Source: Bacteroides ovatus (lineage in GTDB: Bacteria; Bacteroidota; Bacteroidia; Bacteroidales; Bacteroidaceae). From it: a stretch of 23,781 nucleotides of DNA. The stretch's first letter is position 1. Each line of letters begins with the position of its first letter. Both the position numbers and the translations under genes were made by a program. Below are positions 17,382 to 23,781 of this stretch, piece by piece. The stretch spans positions 1 to 23,781 of the forward strand of contig JAUUNK010000063.1 in NCBI GenBank assembly GCA_030844565.1. The letters run 5' to 3'. The notes beneath the pieces were generated by a model. That model was not told the DNA's origin, made no database searches, and saw only the letters and a program-made list of their open reading frames with translations.

Positions 17382-17404
17382 GTTCTTTTATGTTCTTTCG
17401 TTCC
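17382..17404. promoter_or_regulatory. Direct repeats GTTCTTT upstream of the SusC promoter
   Basis: GTTCTTT occurs at 17382-17388 and 17392-17398, ten bases apart (about one helix turn), followed by a partial copy GTTCC at 17400-17404. They lie ~55-75 bp upstream of the SusC -7 box. One more copy is at 17304-17310 in the likely leader. A tandem binding site for an AraC-type regulator is possible but unproven. Confidence 0.3.
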
Positions 17405-17415
17405 GAAAATAGCCG

Positions 17416-17423
17416 TATTTTTA
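17416..17423 (+). promoter_or_regulatory. Possible -7 box of the dihydrouridine synthase gene
   Basis: TATTTTTA matches seven of eight positions, counting free ones, of TAnnTTTG, 29 bp before the ATG at 17453. The context (CCGTATTTTTACG) resembles the box before the porin gene. Confidence 0.35.
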
Positions 17424-17452
17424 CGCCCTAAACATCAAATAGAAAGCCTGCT

Positions 17453-18400
17453 ATGCCCGCATCCATCCTTTTTGCCCCCCTACAAGGCTACACGGAAGCT
17501 CCGTTCCGCAATGCTCATGCCCGCCATTTCGGCGGGGTAGACACCTATTATACTCCTTTCGTCCGGCTGGAGAAAGGTAGCTTCCGCAACAAAGACGTTC
17601 GGGACATCGACCCGGCAAACAATGATGTTCCCCATCTCGTCCCCCAACTCATTGCAGCGGACGCCACCCGGGCAGAAGCGATTTTGTCCCTTTTCATCGG
17701 GAAAGGATACCGGGAAGCGGATATTAACCTCGGTTGCCCTTTTCCCCTGTTGGCGAAGCGGCACAATGGTTCGGGCATCTTGCCCTACCCCGAAGAAGCA
17801 GCCGCCTTGCTCGATATAGTGCGCAAACATCCTGACATCCGCTTCTCGGTGAAGATGAGGCTGGGTTGGGAACAGGTAGATGAATGCCTCGCCTTGTTGC
17901 CCTTGCTCAATGACCTGCCTCTGAAGCAGATTACCTTGCATCCCCGCTTGGGACAGCAACAATATAAAGGAGAAACAGACCCGGAAGCCTTCGCCGCCTT
18001 CTACGATAACTGTTGCCACCCGCTAGTCTACAACGGAGACATCCGCACAGGAGAAGATATTCATCGCATCTGCACTCGCTTCCCTCGCCTGGCGGGCATC
18101 ATGATAGGCCGGGGGCTGCTCGCCAATCCCGCCCTGGCGCTGGAATATAAGGAAGGCAGAACCTTCCCTCCCCGCGAAATGGCGGAGAGGCTGCAAGCTT
18201 TCCATACGGAATTGCTCCGCCACTACACCGCCCAACTGGAAGGGGGTGAAGGACAAATTCTCCACAAGATGAAAACGTTCTGGGAATATCTGCTGCCCGA
18301 AGGAGACCATAAACTGAAAAAGGCCATACATAAAAGTATGCAATTGGTCCGTTACCAGCAAGCGGTATTGGCGTTTTTTCACCACTTAGCCACGCAATAA
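17453..18400 (+). CDS. tRNA-dihydrouridine synthase (Dus family)
   Basis: This 315-residue flavoenzyme reduces uridines to dihydrouridine in tRNA with FMN and NADPH, in the cytoplasm. Visible motifs: FAPLQGYTEAPFR (FMN-binding start of the TIM barrel), INLGCPFPLLAKRHNGSGI with catalytic C95, FSVKMRLGW, ITLHPRLGQQQYKGE with the flavin-contacting His, VYNGDI, and MIGRGLLANP. The C-terminal helical domain (~250-315) is rich in basic residues (KLKKAIHKSMQ), fitting tRNA binding. Length is normal. Which of the bacterial Dus subfamilies it belongs to, and so which tRNA position it modifies, I cannot say. It diverges from the SusC operon and has no evident link with it. Confidence 0.93.
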   Translation: MPASILFAPLQGYTEAPFRNAHARHFGGVDTYYTPFVRLEKGSFRNKDVRDIDPANNDVPHLVPQLIAADATRAEAILSLFIGKGYREADINLGCPFPLLAKRHNGSGILPYPEEAAALLDIVRKHPDIRFSVKMRLGWEQVDECLALLPLLNDLPLKQITLHPRLGQQQYKGETDPEAFAAFYDNCCHPLVYNGDIRTGEDIHRICTRFPRLAGIMIGRGLLANPALALEYKEGRTFPPREMAERLQAFHTELLRHYTAQLEGGEGQILHKMKTFWEYLLPEGDHKLKKAIHKSMQLVRYQQAVLAFFHHLATQ

Positions 18401-18414
18401 CCGGTTATTTTACG

Positions 18415-18422
18415 TATTTTTG
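18415..18422 (+). promoter_or_regulatory. -7 box of the outer-membrane barrel gene
   Basis: TATTTTTG matches TAnnTTTG exactly, 32 bp before the ATG at 18455 and just after the dihydrouridine synthase stop. It suggests the barrel gene has its own promoter. No clear -33 element is seen. Confidence 0.5.
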
Positions 18423-18454
18423 CAACCGCTTATTTAAAACAACACATTCCGAAT

Positions 18455-19723
18455 ATGAAGAAACTTGTTACGCTGTCCCTGTGCTTTGCCCTTACCACGC
18501 TAAGCACTTTCGCTCAAAAGAAAGATTTCAGTTATAAATTCTACGGACAAATCCGCACAGACCTCTACTACAATAGCCGCGCCAATGAAGAAACGGTGGA
18601 CGGGCTTTTCTATATGTACCCCAAAGATAAGGTGCACGATGACAACGGAGAAGATATAAACTCTACCCCCAATAGCAACTTCTATACATTATATACCCGC
18701 CTGGGAGTGGATGTAGCCGGTCCGAAGCTGGGCAACGCCAAGACTTCCGCTAAGGTGGAAATGGACTTTCGCGGGACGGGAACCAATTTCTCCGTCGTCC
18801 GCCTCCGCCACGCATATTTCAATCTGGACTGGGGAAAGTCTGCACTTCTCGTCGGTCAGACATGGCATCCTCTCTTTGGGGATGTGTCTCCGCAAATACT
18901 GAACTTGTCGGTAGGCGCTCCCTTCCAACCTTTCAGCCGTGCCCCTCAAATCCGCTATCGCTATAATCACAATCATCTCCAACTGACGGGAGCTGCCATC
19001 TGGCAATCACAATACCTTTCGCAAGGACCGGACGGGAAAAGCCAAAAGTACCTCAAGAACAGTTGCATCCCTGAATTATACATAGGCATAGATTATAAAT
19101 CGGAAGGTTTCCTGGCAGGAGTTGGTATCGAATTACTGTCTCTTAAGCCACGGACGGAGAATAAAAAAGTGGTTGGCCATCGTTATGACCCCAAAACCGA
19201 AAAAGATATTGAAATCTGGAAGACGTATAAAGTAGACGAACGTATCACTACCCTCTCCTACGAAGCCCACATGAAATACATTACCAAGAACTGGTTTATA
19301 GGAGCCAAGACGGTGCTTGGCTCCAACTTGACACAGACTTCCACCTTAGGCGGCTTCGGTATCAAATCCATAGACGACATAACCGGAGAACAGAACTACA
19401 CCCCCATCCGCGTTTCAAGTTCTTGGCTAAACGTGGTATATGGACAGAAATGGAAACCGGGCATCTTCCTCGGATATGCCAAGAACCTGGGTACTCCCGA
19501 CGGGCTGATCACAGATAAGCTCTATGGCACAGGCACAAACCTGGACCAATTGATTACCGCCGCCGCCGAACTCACTTACAACATCCCCCATTGGAAATTC
19601 GGACTCGAATATACACTAAGTTCCGCTTGGTATGGAGATCTGGACCAGCCCGAAGGAAAGATTATAGATACACATGCCGTACGTAACAATCGAATTGTAG
19701 CAGTAGCGATGTTTATCTTTTAA
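18455..19723 (+). CDS. Outer-membrane beta-barrel (porin-like) protein
   Basis: This 422-residue protein has a clean signal peptide (MKKLVTLSLCFALTTLSTFAQ) and then alternating, aromatic-rich strands typical of an outer-membrane barrel, e.g. FYGQIRTDLYYNSR, FYTLYTRLGVDVAG, AKVEMDFRGTG and RLRHAYFNLDWGKSALLVGQTWHPLF. It ends in F (IVAVAMFIF), the C-terminal aromatic residue recognised by barrel assembly. It resembles the porin-like (DcaP-type) proteins that are common and uncharacterised in Bacteroides; specificity is unknown. It starts 54 bp after the dihydrouridine synthase gene, with its own -7 box, and is followed by a hairpin at 19743. Confidence 0.85.
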   Translation: MKKLVTLSLCFALTTLSTFAQKKDFSYKFYGQIRTDLYYNSRANEETVDGLFYMYPKDKVHDDNGEDINSTPNSNFYTLYTRLGVDVAGPKLGNAKTSAKVEMDFRGTGTNFSVVRLRHAYFNLDWGKSALLVGQTWHPLFGDVSPQILNLSVGAPFQPFSRAPQIRYRYNHNHLQLTGAAIWQSQYLSQGPDGKSQKYLKNSCIPELYIGIDYKSEGFLAGVGIELLSLKPRTENKKVVGHRYDPKTEKDIEIWKTYKVDERITTLSYEAHMKYITKNWFIGAKTVLGSNLTQTSTLGGFGIKSIDDITGEQNYTPIRVSSSWLNVVYGQKWKPGIFLGYAKNLGTPDGLITDKLYGTGTNLDQLITAAAELTYNIPHWKFGLEYTLSSAWYGDLDQPEGKIIDTHAVRNNRIVAVAMFIF

Positions 19724-19742
19724 TCTTTAATCATTGTGTTGC

Positions 19743-19763
19743 CTGGAGTATTAAATACTCCAG
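19743..19763. terminator. Palindrome between convergent genes, possible terminator
   Basis: CTGGAGTATT at 19743-19752 and AATACTCCAG at 19754-19763 form a perfect inverted repeat around one base; as RNA, a 9-bp stem with a 3-nt loop. It lies between the barrel gene (stop 19723) and the small minus-strand gene (stop 19812). No U-tract follows on either strand, so termination is plausible but unproven. Confidence 0.45.
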
Positions 19764-19811
19764 CTCATTAGCATACAACTGATTATACATCAGCACATAA
19801 TTGCATATAGC

Positions 19812-20054
19812 TTATTCTAACTCAGATGCATCAATACCTATGGTGTACAGTGCTTCTATGATAGTCGTTGCAGTCAATCCCCGACTTTCTATCCGCAGCA
19901 CTTTCTCCCAATCTTCCAAATCCACACTCCATTTGCGGATTTGCGGGTATTGGGCAAATAATATTTCCGCTCTCTTTATATCCTGCTTATCTAGTATCGT
20001 AGTCCGGAAAATTAATATATCTTCTTCCCGGTCATATAATGATAAATCATTCAT
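19812..20054 (-). CDS. Small HMA-like protein without CXXC
   Basis: This 80-residue protein starts 4 bp after the methyltransferase stop, so the two are almost certainly cotranscribed. The pattern ILIFRTTILDKQDIKRAE...KWSVDLEDWEKVLRIES...IIEALYTIGIDASELE is the beta-alpha-beta-beta-alpha-beta layout of small heavy-metal-associated-like proteins that are common in Bacteroidetes. It has no cysteine at all, so it cannot bind metal through the usual CXXC. There is no signal peptide. Function is unknown; the coupling to the methyltransferase hints at a partner or a regulator (inference). Confidence 0.72.
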   Translation of the reverse strand: MNDLSLYDREEDILIFRTTILDKQDIKRAEILFAQYPQIRKWSVDLEDWEKVLRIESRGLTATTIIEALYTIGIDASELE

Positions 20055-20058
20055 TGTT

Positions 20059-20841
20059 TTACATTTTTAGATTGTTAGTTTTTTGTGCGATGAAGAACAC
20101 ATATCCATAGTAGGCTTTATTTTCCAGATAATATGCTATATCTTTTTTCATAAAATCCACAAGCCTTTTTGATGCCGCACTATAGTTGTTTTCCTCCATA
20201 AATTCTTGCATACGGACGGTCATAGGAGCATAATAATTCTCTGTCCAGCACTCTTCCGGCAATACAAAATGCGCCGTTGGCACGTAACCTGCATCATTTA
20301 TTACCCGCAGCTTATTTGAAATAGAATCTATCTCCAGAAAATTATCTGTTAGATAACTATAATCTTGAGGACGGGCGTCGGTCAACCAGCAACATTCAGA
20401 TACTGCTATAAATCCTCCCGGCTTGAGAAACTTCCGCCATTCTCTGAAACCTTTCTCAAAGCCGATATTATAAATAGCCCCCTCCGACCATATTAAGTCT
20501 AAGGACCCTTCTTGGAAAGGCAGGTTATCCATTGAACCGACAAAGCCTTTCACCCGGCCGGACACCCCTCGTTTTTCTGCATTCCGGTTGAACAGATGGA
20601 TGAAATCGGGAAAAATATCAATTCCCGTAATCTGCCCGGAAGTATTCTGTGCCAGCGTCATAGTTTGTCCACCTGTCCCACAGCCGATGTCGGCAATATG
20701 GGAACGAATGGTCAGATTGTCGATAAAACTCAATGCTTTAACAGTTGCTTCGGGGCTACCTATCCCCTGACGTTCCACGCCTAAAAAATATTCGTAAATT
20801 AAATTGATACCAATGTGGTTTATGGTTTCATTTTCATTATT
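20059..20841 (-). CDS. Class I SAM-dependent methyltransferase
   Basis: This ~260-residue cytoplasmic methyltransferase has motif I ADIGCGTGGQT, acidic motif II ITGIDIFPDF, motif III GSMDNLPF and the following DLIWSEGAIYNIGF, then FLKPGGFIAVSE. The central sequence (SPEATVKALSF, AHFVLPEECWTENYYAPM, YYGYVFFIAQK) resembles small Bacteroides methyltransferases of known structure but unknown substrate. The frame extends 12 residues further to an ATG at 20877; I prefer MNNENETINH at 20841 because family members begin there. Codon use is more AT-rich than in the glycan genes around it, by eye. The small HMA-like gene follows directly. Substrate unknown. Confidence 0.88.
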   Translation of the reverse strand, partial: NNENETINHIGINLIYEYFLGVERQGIGSPEATVKALSFIDNLTIRSHIADIGCGTGGQTMTLAQNTSGQITGIDIFPDFIHLFNRNAEKRGVSGRVKGFVGSMDNLPFQEGSLDLIWSEGAIYNIGFEKGFREWRKFLKPGGFIAVSECCWLTDARPQDYSYLTDNFLEIDSISNKLRVINDAGYVPTAHFVLPEECWTENYYAPMTVRMQEFMEENNYSAASKRLVDFMKKDIAYYLENKAYYGYVFFIAQKTNNLKM

Positions 20842-21158
20842 CATGATATGTTCGTATAAGGCATCTCCAAAAGGCATAAGTCTGCCTTCTTCACGATGCT
20901 GTTAGTAAAAGTAGGAATATAATAAGATACTCTCCCGAAAAGATTATCCGAGAGAAAAGAAGAGTAGAACCTGCAAAAGTGAGCAGATTCTTAGAAAACC
21001 AAATCCAATCTTAATATAAATGTAGTATTAAACATACAATCGTTTTAATGAAACATTCTAGTGTCGATGGCGCAAAGATAGAAACATTTTTTGTTTCATC
21101 TATACGTCTTATCTCCTTTTCTTTTGTTTTGGCTAAAAAACAACCGTCTTCTCAAGAG
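20842..21158. other. Non-coding spacer upstream of the methyltransferase
   Basis: About 315 AT-rich bases without a convincing gene. The minus strand has TATCTTTG (plus 21073-21080), an exact TAnnTTTG -7 box, ~232 bp before the methyltransferase start, which would give a long leader. Next to it is a small hairpin, GAAACA-TTTTT-TGTTTC at 21081-21097. No tRNA or riboswitch fold was recognised. Confidence 0.45.
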
Positions 21159-23781
21159 TTATTTCTCCAACTCCACTTCCAAGCTCTTTCCTTCCTTACA
21201 AATAAATCTTAGCCGAGTCTCTTTTTTATTCGTAGAGAGAAGTTGGCAGAAAGAAGAGACCTTTTGGGGCTCCTTCAGTCTCCAATTACCTTTTAATGTT
21301 ACCGTTACGGAACTTTCACCACTTTCATTATCAATCCAGGGACGGGAGTAGATGCTGCGCTCTATTCGTTTGCCGTCTTTATCGAAAGCTTCATCACTGG
21401 GTCCACGGTAGAGAGCCAAGTCCGGTTGGGCTATCGTCAGTAAAAGATGCTTCTTTTCTTCGCGTATCATTGCCAGACAGGCGGTATCCGTCTTTAACAG
21501 TACTCCTCCCGGGAGGGTTGCACGAGGAGTCTCGAAGAGAACATAAGAAGTGACCGGCTCGCCGGAGAAGCGGACAATGTGAGCATCCCGATCCTGCTTG
21601 AGTACGTGGTAGGTGGGTTTACGGGCAAAAGATTTTATTGTAGCGGCAGGAGTAGCAGGCAGGACTGCATACTCGTAAGATGCTCCATGAGGAGCTTTGC
21701 CATGGTCAATAACTAAAGATACCCAGTCACCTTTTGTCTCTTTCCCCGTGTCTTGCATCCGGGAGTATTGGGGAAAGCCTTTTTCCAACTTAGCGGGGAC
21801 GGGAACATAATAACTTGTGCCAAGATGGTCGGTCCATACTTTGCCATCGTTTTGATACATGTTCCAATAGGTATGAGCAGCCTTGTCGGCGACAGCAAGT
21901 TGGAAGACAGTAGTTTCAGTGGGATACTCTTCGTTAGAGTTCTCAATGTCCGAACCTATGCAAACAATCATTCCATCCAAGAAATGGAAAGACTTGCGGG
22001 CGCGGTGGGAACCGTTATATTTATCGTGTTCGTGAAGCTTCATGCCAAAGTTGCCGTTAGTATGTTGCTGGGAAAGCCCTCCGGCAAAAGCCTCGTCAGA
22101 GTAAAGCATCTCCTCCATACCGGAAAAAGTATCGACATTAAGTACTCTTGCTTTCAACTGCTCCAGAGGCAGATGGATAGAGGTGACGCCTGGGATACGG
22201 TTCCAGTCGAAGCCTTCCTGCTGCCAGCCGCTGGTGGCGGGTGTTACTGTTTGCCCAGGTGCAGCGGTAAGTATCTGCATACTGCCGTGAGCCAGGTAGC
22301 GACCATAGAGATTGTGTCCCAAATAGTGTTCTGCCGCCCAGAGATAGCGGGAATGTCCACGTACCACTGCAGACCAGTTGGCACGCCTTTGCACTGACAC
22401 AGCGCTATATCCCAAAGCAAGATTTCCTTGCGGGTCGGCTTCCGGTTGGAAGCCCTTTGCACGCAAGAACTTTGCCATGCGCTGCTCAACGGCAGTGCCT
22501 TCGGGAGTAACCAAGCGGAGATAGGCAGCCGCCATCTCTTTGTCAAATTCCTCTTTTCCATCGGGAGTCCCCGCTTGTGCCATCAAGGCATAGTGTAGAG
22601 GGACCAACTTACCTTTCCCATCCGGATGGCGACCGGACATGGAAAGCGGGAAGTGGAGTTTATTACAATAGAACCGCATGGCAAGGAGCACGTTCTTCAC
22701 TGTCTCATGCGCCAACGGAGAAACGGCAAACCCGGTACGGCTAAAAAGATAAAGCATGTTCGTAGCCCCATCGAGCCCGCCTATGGCATAGGCGGGATAA
22801 TTATTACGATGGTGGAAAGCAGAACCATCCGTTTTAAAAGAGCCCGCCAAGCCCGGCGCGGGACGGCAACCATAGTCTATCCAGCGGGAGAACGAACGCA
22901 GATATTGTAATTTCTCCGGCGTGTCTTCCATCATCAGGATGCTGGCGATACGTCCTGTGGTTTGGGTGTTGAAGGAGTCCATATCTATTCCATTACCGGT
23001 GGGTTTAAGGTAAACCTCATTGGTAATAGCATACCATAGCAAAGTCTGCTCTGCTTCTTTCAACTTTCCCGCTTCCGCCAACACGTCTTTCATCAGGAAA
23101 TAAGCGGGATAAAGACCGCGTACACTGTAACCGTAATGATGGATATTGCCCCAGCAGCTTCCGTAGGCTACACCTTGGTCGGTGATGTGGTCATACATAG
23201 CGAGAAATTTATCTTTCAACTCCTGACGAATGTCTCCTGCCGAAGCATTATTATATGCTACGGCAATGCGTTTCATCAAGTCGAAATAGGCACGCATCTC
23301 CACCCCCATCTTCGTAAGCATATCTTTATCCCAGTCGGGAATCATACGCTCGAAAGCTTCCGAAGCGCGGACCATAAAGATAGGTATACCGCTTACCTGT
23401 CCTTCCTTATCATAAGAAATGTGGTAGAAATCATATTTCTTCCGGATAGTCTCCAACTCTTTGTCGGTGAGTTTCGCCGGAGTATATATCATTTCGCGGA
23501 AACGCTTCTCGAGAATGTGCATTTCTTGTTTCTGTTTGGAAGTGACGGATGTGAGCGGAAGGTCGGGTTTGAGAAGAGAATGTTTATAAATTACCAGCCA
23601 ATGATTAGTCGTCTCTTTGTTGACAAAAGGCACTTGTATATCGGCAGTTTGTTGGCGGGCATCCACCTTGCTTGCCGTCAGTAGATGATCGATGAAAAGG
23701 GTGCTTTTTGCATTGGGGGCAATGATACGGATTTCATTCATTCACTCTTCGGGTATACCTTGCATGTCACGTTCGTAGCAC
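21159..23781 (-). pseudogene. PL8 polysaccharide lyase (chondroitinase type), interrupted by an in-frame TGA; 5' end outside window
   Basis: PL8 lyases cut uronic-acid glycans such as chondroitin sulfate or hyaluronan by beta-elimination, normally in the periplasm or at the surface. The 860-residue frame from the ATG at 23741 holds the alpha/alpha-toroid catalytic part (~70-430) and the beta-sandwich part (~440-860). By alignment with Proteus vulgaris chondroitinase ABC I, catalytic residues are all present: H311 and Y318 (HHRNNYPAY), R371 (SGRHP), E509 (WQQEGFDWNR). The ATG is not a true start: directly before it is TGA (23742-23744), and before that the same frame reads CYERDMQGIPEE to the window edge, the normal family sequence between N-terminal and catalytic domains. 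The TGA probably replaced a sense codon such as GGA. Without the upstream part there is no signal peptide. Confidence 0.85.

Noticed and set aside
20842..20877. 12-residue longer start of the methyltransferase
   Set aside because: Family members begin near MNNEN; the longer form cannot be fully excluded but has no support.
23742..23744. TGA in the PL8 gene as a selenocysteine or reassigned codon
   Set aside because: No selenocysteine-type hairpin or catalytic need is evident, the site is in a linker, and other genes here use the normal code; nonsense change or sequence error is simpler.

Overview
The window looks like a Bacteroides chromosome (human-gut Bacteroidales). The evidence is a SusC/SusD pair, a one-protein hybrid two-component regulator, Bacteroides-type lipoprotein signals, -7 boxes of the TAnnTTTG type and few Shine-Dalgarno sequences. 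No species is claimed. No tRNA, rRNA, CRISPR array, insertion sequence or phage gene was seen.

Layout. (1) 1-2582, plus strand: the 3' end of an RND multidrug transporter, its outer-membrane lipoprotein channel overlapping by one base, then a divergent LpxA-like acyltransferase. (2) 2615-2686: a long bidirectional hairpin, then a minus-strand CBM9-like protein. (3) 3475-10948, plus strand: a 1351-residue hybrid two-component regulator closed by its own terminator, then a tight pair made of a GH130 glycoside phosphorylase/hydrolase and a GT4 glycosyltransferase fused to an alpha/alpha-toroid-like domain, closed by another terminator. (4) 11171-11262: four imperfect palindromes spaced exactly 23 bp centre to centre, between convergent operons. 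(5) 17275-11389, minus strand: SusC, SusD and a DUF5017-type surface lipoprotein, a glycan-capture operon with no enzyme of its own. (6) 17453-19723, plus strand: a tRNA-dihydrouridine synthase and an outer-membrane barrel protein. (7) 20841-19812, minus strand: a SAM methyltransferase and a small HMA-like protein. (8) 23781-21159, minus strand: a PL8 polysaccharide lyase (chondroitinase type) that keeps all its catalytic residues but carries an in-frame TGA at 23742-23744, so it is a disrupted gene or contains a sequence error.

How the genes may work together (inference): the SusC/SusD/DUF5017 proteins would bind and import a glycan across the outer membrane. The hybrid regulator senses an oligosaccharide in the periplasm and would switch on a glycan operon, though nothing here proves it controls these SusCD genes. 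GH130 and GT4 lack signal peptides and so probably act in the cytoplasm on the same, probably mannose-containing, glycoside, one breaking and one making it.

The best candidates for something undescribed are the 23-bp palindrome array and the GH130/GT4-toroid module. The most concrete anomaly is the PL8 nonsense codon.
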